Shown here one piece after another: positions 9,280 to 19,462 of a stretch of DNA of 64,000 bases (positions are counted from its first letter, which is position 1; the number at the start of each line of letters is the position of its first letter). The stretch spans positions 186,001-250,000 of the forward strand of contig NZ_FRBY01000006.1 of the NCBI RefSeq assembly GCF_900142735.1, written 5' to 3'. The stretch is from Flavobacterium saccharophilum (GTDB lineage Bacteria; Bacteroidota; Bacteroidia; Flavobacteriales; Flavobacteriaceae). The notes under the pieces were generated by a model. The model searched no databases. It had not been told where the DNA came from and worked only from the letters and a program-made list of their open reading frames with translations. The translations under genes and the position numbers were made by a program.

Positions 9280-12222
9280 TTAAAATTTAAGATTAAGACC
9301 AAATAAGATTGATCGTTGTCTTGGATAAATCGTTTTGTCTACACCGTTATTTGTAATTTCAGGGTCTAAACCACTGTATTTTGTAATTACAAAAACGTTC
9401 TGAACTCCAGTTGACACTCTTAATGAAGCTTTACTGTTTACCCAGTTGTTCAAAGTGTATCCTAACGTAATATTGTCCATTTTTAAGAAAGAGGCATTCT
9501 CTATATAAAGATCTGACAATACAACATTTGAGGTAGTCTGAAAATTAGTTTCTGTTACCTGAGATGGAATATTACTTAAAACCCCTCCGTTTTCCATAGC
9601 ATCATATTGTGCTCTGCTGGCGTCTACAGCATTAAAAATTCGGTTACCAACACTTGCTCTTAAATTGAACGAAAAATCGAATTTCTTATAATTCATGTTA
9701 GATGCAAATCCTAATGTAAAATCAGGATCAGGATTATTATAAATGTATTTATCTGAATCGTTTTTGATGTTATCTCCATTTAAATCTGCAAAAGCCCCTT
9801 CAATTGGTTTTCCTTCGTTATTGTATAATTGTTTGTATACGTAGTACGAATAAGGAGTGTAACCTTCTCTGAAAATTTGCCCCGGAGTTCCTGTTCCTGC
9901 AATGTTGTCTCCTAAAAAGATATCGGTTCCGTTTACCAGATTTTTGATTCTTCTTTCGAATTTGGCCATATTAAAGTTCATGTTCCAGTTAAAATTTTCT
10001 GTTTTAACGGCATTCGCATTAATCGTAAACTCAACACCTTTTGTGGTAAAGCTACCTACGTTTTGATACACGCGATTAGAGAAATTACTACCATCAGATA
10101 TAGCTGCATTTACTAACAAATCTTTAGATTCTTTGTAATACACATCAAGTCCGGCAGATAAGCGATTGTCTAAGAAACCAAAATCAAGACCTGCGTTGTA
10201 GGAAGTAGTTTCTTCCCATTTCAAATTGTTTGTTCTTTTTGAAGGAAGTGCAACCGGAACCGGGCTTTCGCCGAAGTAGTATTCAGAATTCCCACCACCA
10301 ACCTGGTATTTTTGCAGGTATCCGTTTGGCTCAGGAATGTCCTGTTGTCCTGTTATACCCCAACTTAACCTTAATTTTAAGTCAGATAATGTACTGCTGT
10401 CTTTAAAGAAATCTTCTTTGATTTTCCATGCAAAAGCTGCAGATGGAAAATTCCCCCAACGATTGGCTTCCTCAAATCTTGATGAACCATCTCGTCTGTA
10501 AGACATCGTTAATAAATACTTATCTCTAAAATTTAGATTTGTTCTGGCAAAGAATCCTATTAAAACAACATCTGTATCGAGAGTGGTTTCAGGAAATGTT
10601 GATGGCAAATCAGGGTTTAGGATATTACCTGTTTCAAATCTTGAACTTTGAAATTTTTGATACGAATAACCACCAGTAGCTTCAAAATTCAATGCATTAA
10701 AAGTTTTATTATAAACTAAGTAACTATCTAATAATTTGTTTTTTCTGGTTGCTTCTGTATATTCATTTGTCCCGTAAGGAATGTTATTGTTTGATGGAGC
10801 AGAACCGGCATCAGCACCAACCAATCTTGTTCTTTCTCCATTTGATTCATCATAACCAACATTCATAACAGCTCGTAAAGCAGGCAAAAAGTGAAATTTA
10901 TAATCTATTTCAAAATTTCCAAAAATTCTGTCATTCGTCCCTCTATCGTTTGTATTCAACAATTGCGAAACAGGATTTCTTGCTGCAGTTGATACTAATG
11001 GATAATTTCCGTTGGCATCAATTCCGGTAGTATATTCAAAATAACCGCCATAAGGTGCGCCTTCCACTTTTATTGGCTGCGTTGGATCAAAACCAATAGC
11101 AGCTCCCTCAACAGCATCTGTAAATCTGTTTTTTTCATCTGTATAATTAGCTGAAAGCCTTAATTTTAAATGATTGTCAAGAAACGCCGGATTCATTACT
11201 AAACCAACCGTGTTTCTTTTGAAAGTGTTCGTTAAACGCAATCCTTGCTGATCTGTATTTCCCAGTGTTAAACTTGTTGGAATGATATTGAATAAACTTC
11301 CTCTAACGGCTAAACTTTGGTCTACCGTTCCGGTATTTCTGTAAATTGCTTTTTGCCAATCTGTATTTGCCGTTCCCAGTTTACTTAGATCATCGCTTCT
11401 TCTGTCTGCAATAACGCTTCTAAATTCATCTGCACTAAAAACGTCAACCGTTTTAGTTAATGTACCAGCTGCATATTGAACATTATAATCTACAGATAAT
11501 GTTTTGCTTCCTTTTTTAGTAGTGATAATAATAACACCATTTGAAGCTCGGGAACCATAAATCGCAGAAGCTGATGCATCTTTTAAAACCGTAATAGATT
11601 CTACAGTTGCAGGATTTAATGAGGCTAAAAAGGAAGAAGATCCTGTATTGGTAGTATTATCAAGCGGTAATCCGTCAATAACAATAAGAGGATCATTACT
11701 TGCAAAAAGCGAACTTCCTCCTCGAATTCTAATTTGAGAACTAGAACCCGGAGCACCAGTTGAATTTACGGTCAAACCAGCTACTCTACCGTTAAGCAGA
11801 TTTTCTGTTGTAATATTATTTCCTTTATTAAAGTCTTTGGTCGTAAGTGCCGTAACAGATCCTGTTGCATCTTTCTTTTTTACACTTCCGTAACCGACCT
11901 GAACTACTACTTCTTTTAGTAGATTGGTATCTTCTTCAAGATAAACCGTTATGTTTTTTTGTCCGGTAACTGAAATAGTCTGATTGGAATAACCGGTATA
12001 AGAAAACGTAATTTGACTATTTGCTTTTACTCCGGATAATTGAAATTTTCCATCGAAGTCCGTAGAGGCACTAATGTTTGCCCCTACTACTTTTATGTTT
12101 ACTCCTGGTATGGGCTGTCCGGAGGCTTTTTCCAGGACAACTCCGCCTATTGTGTTCTGGGCAAAAACACAAAAAGGAAGTAAGAGTAATAAAAGTAAAA
12201 ATTTGGTTTTAATTATTTTCAT
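9280..12222 (-). CDS. SusC-family TonB-dependent outer membrane transporter
   Basis: This is the importer of galactan oligosaccharides. It has 980 residues with a signal peptide (ending PFCVFAQ), a carboxypeptidase-like regulatory domain (IGGVVLEKASGQPIPGVNI, about 25-100), a TonB plug (LLNGRVAGLTVN, GGSSLFASNDPLIVIDG, about 115-235) and a beta barrel to the C-terminal FGLNLKF. The LKEVVVQVGYG segment near 105 is the usual SusC linker with the TonB-contact region. It is the first gene of the leftward operon. A 938-base gap upstream separates it from the divergent regulator. Confidence 0.95.
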   Translation of the reverse strand: MKIIKTKFLLLLLLLPFCVFAQNTIGGVVLEKASGQPIPGVNIKVVGANISASTDFDGKFQLSGVKANSQITFSYTGYSNQTISVTGQKNITVYLEEDTNLLKEVVVQVGYGSVKKKDATGSVTALTTKDFNKGNNITTENLLNGRVAGLTVNSTGAPGSSSQIRIRGGSSLFASNDPLIVIDGLPLDNTTNTGSSSFLASLNPATVESITVLKDASASAIYGSRASNGVIIITTKKGSKTLSVDYNVQYAAGTLTKTVDVFSADEFRSVIADRRSDDLSKLGTANTDWQKAIYRNTGTVDQSLAVRGSLFNIIPTSLTLGNTDQQGLRLTNTFKRNTVGLVMNPAFLDNHLKLRLSANYTDEKNRFTDAVEGAAIGFDPTQPIKVEGAPYGGYFEYTTGIDANGNYPLVSTAARNPVSQLLNTNDRGTNDRIFGNFEIDYKFHFLPALRAVMNVGYDESNGERTRLVGADAGSAPSNNNIPYGTNEYTEATRKNKLLDSYLVYNKTFNALNFEATGGYSYQKFQSSRFETGNILNPDLPSTFPETTLDTDVVLIGFFARTNLNFRDKYLLTMSYRRDGSSRFEEANRWGNFPSAAFAWKIKEDFFKDSSTLSDLKLRLSWGITGQQDIPEPNGYLQKYQVGGGNSEYYFGESPVPVALPSKRTNNLKWEETTSYNAGLDFGFLDNRLSAGLDVYYKESKDLLVNAAISDGSNFSNRVYQNVGSFTTKGVEFTINANAVKTENFNWNMNFNMAKFERRIKNLVNGTDIFLGDNIAGTGTPGQIFREGYTPYSYYVYKQLYNNEGKPIEGAFADLNGDNIKNDSDKYIYNNPDPDFTLGFASNMNYKKFDFSFNLRASVGNRIFNAVDASRAQYDAMENGGVLSNIPSQVTETNFQTTSNVVLSDLYIENASFLKMDNITLGYTLNNWVNSKASLRVSTGVQNVFVITKYSGLDPEITNNGVDKTIYPRQRSILFGLNLKF

Positions 12223-12720
12223 ACTTTTTAAATTGGGTTGGTTTAAGTTAGTGTTTATTACTATAAGTGTTGGTTACAAAATGATCGAAAGAATATTAGT
12301 CTGCTCTTTCTTTTACAATGAGAAAAGGTTTCCCGATGTCAATTTTAATTGGAATGTTGGTCATGTTTAAATTGTTTTTGGTTAAGATAATTGGTTAGTT
12401 TGTTTGCATTGACTTACGCTGAATAAAAAAATAACATTATTACTCAAACGTTATAGCTTATCAATGCACTCTGCAAATTAAGTACAGAGCATCTTATTAA
12501 GACAGGGAAAAAATCATTTATAAAAGGGGACAATTTCGTAAAAGTGTACACACGACACTTTATAAAAGCATATTCTGTAATTTTTTAGTTTAAAAAAAAT
12601 CAAAACACGAATTATTTACCTTTAAAATAATCGATTTAATAATTAAACAGCCTGTTGTTTTTAATCGGTTTATTCTCAAAAAAAACAAACCCATCTCAAA
12701 ATATTTGTAGAGAAAAAAAA
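12223..12720. other. intergenic half next to susC, no gene seen
   Basis: AT-rich DNA between susC and the repeat block. It must contain the susC promoter and leader, but I cannot fix a clear TAnnTTTG box on the leftward strand. Short open frames here have no codon bias or family match. Confidence 0.4.
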
Positions 12721-12993
12721 TTACCACAGAGTTCACAAAGGAATTCCACAAAGTTCACAAAGGTTTGGACCAAGTCAATCATGTATAGCTTTGCGAACTT
12801 AATAAAGCCAATTACAAAGACACCGAAAAAAATACTTTGCGTGCTTTGCGGTAAAATTTACCACAGAGTTCACAAAGGAATTCCGCAAAGTTCACAAAGT
12901 TTAGATCAAATCAATCACATACAGCTTTGCGAACTTATTAAAGCCAATTAGAAACACACCGAAAAAATATTTTGCGTGCTTTGCGGTAAAATT
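12721..12993. repeat. tandem pair of 137-base palindromic repeats
   Basis: Two copies, 12721-12857 and 12858-12993, are about 90% alike by eye. Each begins TTACCACAGAGTTCACAAAG, continues with a second CACAAAG word run, has an inner inverted arm AGCTTTGCGAACTT and ends with GCGTGCTTTGCGGTAA, which is complementary to the start (15 of 20 bases). Differences between copies include changes inside arms. The frame 12655-12951 that crosses it is a product of the repeat, not a gene. Confidence 0.85.
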
Positions 12994-13160
12994 AACTGCA
13001 AACAAAACAAATGTTATTTTTAAGCATTACATAATAATGTGTTAATTTCGCAAAGTATCAAATTTCAAATATATTCACTTAAAAAATTGATTCAGCTTTT
13101 AGATCGCATCCCTTTTATTTTTCGTATATCAGAGAACAGCATGCTTTTAAAAAAATTTCT

Positions 13161-16100
13161 ATGAATAAGTTAATGTTCTTTCTTGTTATTAGTCTTTTGC
13201 ACCTAAATGCATCTGGACAGAATTACCCGATAAGACATCTTGATATTTCATCAGGACTTTCGAACAATTCTGTTGCCTCTATATATCAGGATCAAAACGG
13301 TTATATGTGGTTCGGAACTTTTGATGGATTGAACAGATATGATGGAAATGATTTTAAAATTTACCGCCATATTCATACTGATCCAAATTCTATTCAGGGA
13401 AATGCTATTAGCTGTATCGAAGGTGACTTTCAAAATAATTTGTGGATAGGAACAACGGCAGGGCCAGTAGTTTTTAATGCTGAACGATCTTCTTTTAGTC
13501 CGCTGCAATATTATGATACGAACAAAAAAATCAAACCTTTAAACGTTACCGCCTACGAAATAATTGCGGTACATTCTTTACACATCATTCTCGTTGCTAC
13601 AAAAGAGGCAATCGTAGTTTATAAAGAAGGTGAGAAAATTGGAACAGCGATACCTTTCAACGGAAAATTAAATTACATCGCAAGATCAATATCTTATAAC
13701 GCGAAAAAACAAATTTTCTATGTTTTTATTACCGGAACTGGTCTTTGTCAATATGATATTAAATCAAAAAAAATAACGCTTCTCAATAATACCATTACAG
13801 GTGCCAATTGCATTAAACTGACAAATGAAGGGCTCTGGATTGGATCAGACGAAGGGGCATACTTGTATAATCACAATCAAAATACTTATTCTGAAAATTA
13901 CTTTTCGGAAAAAACGGTTGTACGCGATTTTTATCAGCAGGAAAACAGACTATGGATTGCCACTGATGGAGCTGGTCTTTACACCATTACAAAAAATCAG
14001 GATGTTCCTGTTCTTTATCGTGCTAACGGCCCTGTTTCATTGCTTAACAGTAAATCTTTGTATGATATCCTTCAAAGCAAAAACGGCGAAATGTGGTTTG
14101 GAACCTTGCGTGGCGGCGTAAGTATGATGGGCAAAAAACCGCTCGATTTTAATCATTTTAAAAGCAAAGATCCCCTGACCAATAAGGAAGATGAAGATCC
14201 TGCCGCCAACTTCATGCTTTCTTTCTGCGAAGATGAAAAGAAAAATATCTGGATTGGTACTGATGGGGCCGGAATGCGCTACTGGAACAGAAAACAAAAC
14301 ACTTACGACGTTTACTCTACAACCTCGTCTGCGGGTAGAAAAATTCAGAGCAATTTTGTTACAAGCATCGTCTGGGATTCTGAGAATGCCATATGGGTTG
14401 CTATGTGGAAAGGCGGAGTTTGCCGTATTGATCTCAAATCAAAAGCAATTCAGAATTTCTCCATTTACAATCAAATCACTAAAAAAGCAGAACAGGAATC
14501 CTGGCTGCTGTTTATCGATTCAAAAAAAACACTTTGGCTTGCCGTTACTAACGGTGGAGCACTATATCAATTTGATAAAAAGCAAAATAAGTTCGTCTGT
14601 TACAGTACAACTTTGCGAGATGTTACTTGTCTCTATGAGACCAAAGATGGAAAAATATGGGGCGGAACATTTAATTCTTTTTTTGAGATCGAACCCAAAA
14701 CAAAAAAAGTAAAAAACTATCATTCCGATTATACTATCAGATGCATAACAGAAGATCAGAACAAAAATCTTTGGATTGGTACTGTTGAAGGAGGTTTGCT
14801 TTTATTCAATCGAAAAACGGACACTTTCAAAAAGTATACTACACAAAACGGTCTTTCGAGCAATACAATACTTCGCCTTTTAGAAGACAAAAAAGGAGAT
14901 TTATGGATGAGCACGTATCACGGAATTTCAAGACTGAATCCTAAGAATAATACTTTCAGAAATTTTGGTGTTTCTGATGGACTTCAGGGCAATCAATTTA
15001 GTTGGAATGCCGGCACCAAACTTTCTACTGGAGAATTTATTTTTGGAGGTATAAACGGATTCAATGTTTTTGATCCGGACAATATAAAAGACAAAAAAAA
15101 TACCGGCAAATTTTTATTAAATGATTTATTGGTAAACAACCAGTCTTTAAAATTAGACAGTCCTTATATCACAGAAAAAAAACTCGAGATGATAAGTGCT
15201 GCCGAACTTCCTTATGAAAAATCGGCATTGAGTTTTGATTTTGTTTATCTTGATTATGTTAATTCTGAAAAAATTAATACCGCTTATTTTCTCGAAGGCT
15301 GGGACAAAGACTGGAATTATACCTCAAAGAATAACAGGGCAAATTATTCCAGGTTGACGGAGGGAACTTATACTTTCAAGGTAAAAACAACCGATGTTTT
15401 TGGAAACTGGACTAACGAAGTAACGCTGGCAACGGTAAAAATCCTTCCACCGTGGTACAGAACATGGTGGGCTTATACCTTTTATCTCATCGCTGCTGCA
15501 GGTGCCATTTATGCGTACGTAGGTTATCATAAAAATAAAGAAAGACTGCGCTACGAAATAAAACTGACCCGTATGGAGCATAAAAAAGACAAAGAACATG
15601 CTGAAAAACAGTTTTCTATGTTTACTTATATGGCTCATGAATTGCGCACTCCCCTTTCTTTGATTATAAATCCGCTAAAAAGTGCTATTGAGAGAAAAAA
15701 CCGTTCTGAGGATGATCTTGACTTGAATCTTGCCTATAAAAATGCCAAGAGATTGTTGAGCCTTACCGATCAGTTACTGTTGTTTAGAAAAGCAGAAACG
15801 GATCTCGATGAACTCAAAATTTCAAAGATTAATCTAAACAGCTTGTGCCGTGAAATCTATGACAGCTTTACTCAAATGGCGGCGGTTAAAAGTTTAAATT
15901 ATCAGTTTATTGAAGAAAAAACACCCGCCGAAATATATGGCGATTATGAAAAAATAGAGATTACACTGTTTAATTTAATTTCAAATGCTTTCAAATTCAC
16001 GCCTAACAAAGGATCTATAAGCATTGAGATAATAGAGAATACCACTGATGTTTCTATTATTATATCAGACACCGGGAGCGGAATTGCTGAGAATGATATT

Positions 16101-17219
16101 GATACTATTTTTGAAGAATTCAAGCAAGGTCAGTCTAAAGCCAGCAACGGTTTTGGAATAGGTCTCTACGTTGCCAAATATTTTGTAACTAAACATCATG
16201 GCGAAATATCGTGCAAAAGCGAAGTAGGAAAAGGCACTTCGTTCACTATTGTACTCCCTAAAGGAAAGACTCATTTTGCAGAAATGAGCATCAATGAAAA
16301 TTATCCGAAAATGTCGCCTCTTGTAGGGGAACTTCTGGAAGGAATGCCTGCAGATAATCAAAATAGAAATCAATCCTCAACTCCTGAAAATATACAGGAG
16401 GAATTAATCAGTACAAAAAAAGTATTGCTGATTGTGGAAGACAATCCCGAAATGAATCATTATCTGGTACAGCTTTTCTCCAATAATTATATTGTTTATT
16501 CGGCAGCAAATGGACTTGAAGGATTAAAACTTGTCGAAAAACACATGCCTGATATTGTACTAAGTGATATTTCTATGGAAGGTATGAACGGTATGGATTT
16601 ATGCAAAAAAATCAAACAAAGTGATGATTTAAGCCATATTCCGGTAATACTTCTTACGGCTACAACCAGCAATGATATTCATTTAAAAAGCATTACTGAA
16701 GGTGCAGACGATTATGTCACGAAACCTTTTGACAGCGATATACTTCTGGCGCGTGTAGATGCTGTTCTTCGAAACAGAGGACAATTGCGCAAGTATTTCT
16801 TAGACAGCATTACACTTCGTGAAAATGTCAATAAGGTTCCTACTGAATACAAAGAGTTTCTTGACAAATGTATCGAAATCGTAGAGGCCAATCTTGAAAA
16901 CAGCGAGTTTAATCTAAAGACTTTTTCTGCTGCAATGGGTATGAGTCATTCCAGTCTTTACAAAAAGATTAAAGCAATTTCGGGACAAACCGTAAATGTT
17001 TTTATCAGATCGATTAGAATTCGTAGAGCGGCAGTAATTATGCTTACTGAGAATATTAATATCGCGCAGGTTGGCCCTCAGGTTGGTATAGAGGATCAGC
17101 GCTATTTCCGTCAACAATTCGTGAAATTGTTTGGAATGAAACCTTCAGAGTATATCAAAAAATATAGAAATTCTTTTAACAAGGAATTGAATATTATTCA
17201 GAAGAGAGATATTACCTAA
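13161..17219 (+). CDS. hybrid two-component system sensor-regulator (HTCS)
   Basis: One protein of 1352 residues senses glycan in the periplasm and activates the divergent operon. It has a signal peptide (ending ASGQ), two seven-bladed propellers built from Reg_prop repeats (about 25-690, with repeated MWFGT, LWIGT and IWIGT motifs) and a Y_Y_Y domain (about 700-765). A membrane helix follows (WWAYTFYLIAAAGAIYAYV, about 772-792). The HisKA domain has phospho-acceptor His826 in MAHELRTPLS. A HATPase domain (NLISNAFKFTP, SDTGSGIAE), a receiver with Asp1136 (LSDISMEGMNG) and a C-terminal AraC helix-turn-helix (about 1235-1340, ending QFVKLFGMKPSEYIKKYR) complete it. The signal is probably a galacto-oligosaccharide, inferred from the neighbours. 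Confidence 0.95.
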   Translation: MNKLMFFLVISLLHLNASGQNYPIRHLDISSGLSNNSVASIYQDQNGYMWFGTFDGLNRYDGNDFKIYRHIHTDPNSIQGNAISCIEGDFQNNLWIGTTAGPVVFNAERSSFSPLQYYDTNKKIKPLNVTAYEIIAVHSLHIILVATKEAIVVYKEGEKIGTAIPFNGKLNYIARSISYNAKKQIFYVFITGTGLCQYDIKSKKITLLNNTITGANCIKLTNEGLWIGSDEGAYLYNHNQNTYSENYFSEKTVVRDFYQQENRLWIATDGAGLYTITKNQDVPVLYRANGPVSLLNSKSLYDILQSKNGEMWFGTLRGGVSMMGKKPLDFNHFKSKDPLTNKEDEDPAANFMLSFCEDEKKNIWIGTDGAGMRYWNRKQNTYDVYSTTSSAGRKIQSNFVTSIVWDSENAIWVAMWKGGVCRIDLKSKAIQNFSIYNQITKKAEQESWLLFIDSKKTLWLAVTNGGALYQFDKKQNKFVCYSTTLRDVTCLYETKDGKIWGGTFNSFFEIEPKTKKVKNYHSDYTIRCITEDQNKNLWIGTVEGGLLLFNRKTDTFKKYTTQNGLSSNTILRLLEDKKGDLWMSTYHGISRLNPKNNTFRNFGVSDGLQGNQFSWNAGTKLSTGEFIFGGINGFNVFDPDNIKDKKNTGKFLLNDLLVNNQSLKLDSPYITEKKLEMISAAELPYEKSALSFDFVYLDYVNSEKINTAYFLEGWDKDWNYTSKNNRANYSRLTEGTYTFKVKTTDVFGNWTNEVTLATVKILPPWYRTWWAYTFYLIAAAGAIYAYVGYHKNKERLRYEIKLTRMEHKKDKEHAEKQFSMFTYMAHELRTPLSLIINPLKSAIERKNRSEDDLDLNLAYKNAKRLLSLTDQLLLFRKAETDLDELKISKINLNSLCREIYDSFTQMAAVKSLNYQFIEEKTPAEIYGDYEKIEITLFNLISNAFKFTPNKGSISIEIIENTTDVSIIISDTGSGIAENDIDTIFEEFKQGQSKASNGFGIGLYVAKYFVTKHHGEISCKSEVGKGTSFTIVLPKGKTHFAEMSINENYPKMSPLVGELLEGMPADNQNRNQSSTPENIQEELISTKKVLLIVEDNPEMNHYLVQLFSNNYIVYSAANGLEGLKLVEKHMPDIVLSDISMEGMNGMDLCKKIKQSDDLSHIPVILLTATTSNDIHLKSITEGADDYVTKPFDSDILLARVDAVLRNRGQLRKYFLDSITLRENVNKVPTEYKEFLDKCIEIVEANLENSEFNLKTFSAAMGMSHSSLYKKIKAISGQTVNVFIRSIRIRRAAVIMLTENINIAQVGPQVGIEDQRYFRQQFVKLFGMKPSEYIKKYRNSFNKELNIIQKRDIT

Positions 17220-17244
17220 TTAGAATTCTTCCCGATAGTAAGGC

Positions 17245-17276
17245 AAAGCTTCTGAGAAATCTGGAGCTTTTTTTTT
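17245..17276 (+). terminator. probable terminator of the HTCS gene
   Basis: AAAGCTTC (17245-17252) pairs with GGAGCTTT (17263-17270), one G-U pair, followed by nine T bases. It starts 26 bases after the HTCS stop. Confidence 0.7.
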
Positions 17277-17745
17277 ACACGGAAACCAATCTCTTTTTAG
17301 ATTTCTAAAGAAAAAAATCTTACTCAAAATCTCCCTTTCTTAAGTCAAAAATCATTCACAAAATATAAAAAAATCCGGCGTTTTTTCGGCAGGTTTTCAA
17401 TTTAACGCAAATAACAAAACATACGAAATCAACAATATTTTACTATTTTTAGAAGTTAACTTTAAAAAATAACAAGCAATACCCATCCATAACTAATAAA
17501 ACATCTAACGTTTACCATTCTCTATCAGTAGGTTAGAAATGTAAAATCCTTATGTTCTATTTTAAAAAAAATCCATATTAATTTAATGCTATGTTTTCTT
17601 GAGAACTAGTCTATTTTACTAAATGATTTTATAAATTTGCGATCTTATTTTTAATACTTATTTCACAGTATTTAGACCTGATAATCAAACTATTCTTTCA
17701 GACTTTACTTAAAAATAAATAATAACATAACTACAATTAAATCCA
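17277..17745. other. AT-rich gap, only a candidate promoter seen
   Basis: No gene or repeat is visible. A -7 box TAAATTTG lies at 17632-17639, 107 bases before the next start. A TTG at 17599-17601 is farther away than usual, so the box alone supports a promoter. Confidence 0.4.
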
Positions 17746-18840
17746 ATGCTTAAAAAAAACAAATCCCAAATTTTATTTTTTATTCTTTTCAATTTATTTT
17801 TTTCAATTACTTCATTTGCTCAAAAAAATCTTTATGCCGGAATTGAAATTGGACGAAGAGCTATAAAAGTTTCAGTTCTTGATGTTAACAATATCAGAAA
17901 AGCTGATTATGATATTTTGTATTTTTCAAATGACAGATTTAGTTTTGCTGACCATATTACGGCGAACGGCGAACTTACTCAGGATGATATTACCCAAGCT
18001 GGTGTTACAGTTATTAGCCAATTGAGTAAAATAAGAAAAGAGTTTAAGCTTCTTGAAGAAAACATTTTTATAGTTGCTGCTCCGGTTTTTGCATCTGCCC
18101 GTAACATTGATGTTTTAAAAAATAAAATCACTTCTTTAACTAATAAAAAGCTTGACATACTTAATGTTAATGAAGAACCTAAAACGTTGGTTAAGGGTGC
18201 TATTCCACCTGTAGATTATGCTAATGCTTTCCTTCTTGATATTGGTGCGCAAACTACCAAAGGAGGATACATCGATGAACTTGAAGATGACAAATTAGAA
18301 TTTATACCTCTTGAACTGGATTTTGGTACAATGACACTTACTGATGCTGTGCAAAAAACAGTTTCCAATCAAAATCAAGTGAATGATATGTCGGTATATC
18401 AGGAAAAATCTTTTGACTTTAACACAGTTCTGCGCAAGAAGATCAAAGACCTACTTGATAAAAATCCTCTTTTATTAAAAAAAGAAAAAATCTATTTATC
18501 AGGTGGAGCTGTATGGGCCTTTGCAACATTGTATTATAATGAAAACATTAAAGAGCATTATGTTGCTTTAAGTATGGAAGACGTTCTTAATTATGATGCA
18601 ATCCTGAAAAATAATTTCATCAAGTTTACTACCCTTTCTAAAACCAATAAGGAAGCCGCCAGAGTTTTAAGTACTTATGACCAGAAATACCTTATTTCTG
18701 CAAATAACATATTGGTGAGCCTCCTTGAAAGCATTCCAAATTTAGAGACAAAAAAAATATTCTTTGTAAAAGACGGACAAACAATCTGGCTTATCTCACA
18801 TATTGCAGATCGTTCTAAAAAAGTAAATACTAATTTTTAG
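17746..18840 (+). CDS. secreted protein with Ppx/GppA-like actin (ASKHA) fold
   Basis: A 364-residue protein with a clear signal peptide (ITSFAQ, mature part from about residue 27). The mature part begins LYAGIEIGRRAIKVSVLDV, which matches the phosphate-1 loop of ASKHA nucleotide-binding proteins. LLDIGAQTTKGGYI (about 164-177) resembles phosphate-2 of the Ppx/GppA family (DIGGGSTE), and IYLSGGAVWAFATL (about 249-262) resembles the adenosine motif. The family normally works in the cytoplasm on polyphosphate or pppGpp. Export is therefore odd, because ATP is scarce outside. The catalytic Glu of phosphate-2 is not obvious. The substrate is unknown. It stands alone between its own promoter region and a strong terminator. 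Confidence 0.6.
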   Translation: MLKKNKSQILFFILFNLFFSITSFAQKNLYAGIEIGRRAIKVSVLDVNNIRKADYDILYFSNDRFSFADHITANGELTQDDITQAGVTVISQLSKIRKEFKLLEENIFIVAAPVFASARNIDVLKNKITSLTNKKLDILNVNEEPKTLVKGAIPPVDYANAFLLDIGAQTTKGGYIDELEDDKLEFIPLELDFGTMTLTDAVQKTVSNQNQVNDMSVYQEKSFDFNTVLRKKIKDLLDKNPLLLKKEKIYLSGGAVWAFATLYYNENIKEHYVALSMEDVLNYDAILKNNFIKFTTLSKTNKEAARVLSTYDQKYLISANNILVSLLESIPNLETKKIFFVKDGQTIWLISHIADRSKKVNTNF

Positions 18841-18866
18841 AGTATTTCTTTCTAGTCAGAATATTA

Positions 18867-18905
18867 AACCATAGCCTCAGATTTCTCTGAGGCTATGGTT
18901 TTTTT
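18867..18905 (+). terminator. strong intrinsic terminator
   Basis: A perfect 14-base stem, AACCATAGCCTCAG (18867-18880) with CTGAGGCTATGGTT (18887-18900), then T bases to 18905. It ends the actin-fold gene. Confidence 0.93.
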
Positions 18906-18913
18906 AACATAAT

Positions 18914-18943
18914 AAAAAAAGACCGTTCTTGAGGAACGGTCTT
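18914..18943 (-). terminator. intrinsic terminator for the leftward gene
   Basis: AAGACCGTTC (18919-18928) pairs with GAACGGTCTT (18934-18943). The A run on its left becomes a T run on the minus strand, so it ends the gene at 18970-19275. It sits back to back with the rightward terminator. Confidence 0.88.
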
Positions 18944-18969
18944 TTGCTATTTTCAGCATTATAAAAAGC

Positions 18970-19275
18970 TTAAGCTCTAAACAAAGCGTATTTATTGTAG
19001 TTGAACAATACCTGGTCATACGGCACAAAAAGCGATTTTATTTTCTCTGAAGAAGCATTAAATGTGATTCCGTTATGTTTTCTAAACAAATAGATTTCTT
19101 TCAGACAGTTCGACAAACTTTGGTGTATTTCTGATGTAAAAGTTGGTAATTGTTTATCTCCTACTAATAAATCTATTTGATAATTAGAACTACTTTTAGA
19201 CAAGTTATTTCCAATAATTCTTATTGTAAAAGTGGTCGCTTTTCCGTGTTGTTCACCTTGATACTGTACTACCAT
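18970..19275 (-). CDS. small protein of unknown function
   Basis: A 101-residue protein without signal peptide or membrane segment. It begins MVVQYQGEQHGKATTFTIRI and has alternating strands, with a helix around LSNCLKEIYLFRKH. It has a clear own terminator and a normal start, which supports a real gene. I do not recognise the family. It is not in an operon with the next leftward gene (187 bases away). Confidence 0.6.
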   Translation of the reverse strand: MVVQYQGEQHGKATTFTIRIIGNNLSKSSSNYQIDLLVGDKQLPTFTSEIHQSLSNCLKEIYLFRKHNGITFNASSEKIKSLFVPYDQVLFNYNKYALFRA

Positions 19276-19462
19276 AATTTTAGTATTAAAAGTTTTAAAA
19301 TTAATTTTTTCATCACTTCAACCTAATTTCAGTTGAATCGAATATTAAAGTTATGAAAAAATATAAGTTGTTTTACAAACTGATCTTAAATTATCAATTT
19401 GTGACAAAGTTATATAAAATTCTATTTTCAGAAATTCTTTACTCTTCTGTTTTTACAGAAAT

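Noticed and set aside
12655..12951. 98-residue open frame on the plus strand
   Set aside because: It lies on the tandem repeat; the residues repeat with the DNA and no start signal or family supports it.
12721..12993. CRISPR array
   Set aside because: Only two copies of 137 bases that are palindromic and have no spacers; no cas gene nearby.
13825..14712. plus-strand frames within the HTCS gene
   Set aside because: Shadow frames; the repeated propeller motifs are only in the long frame.
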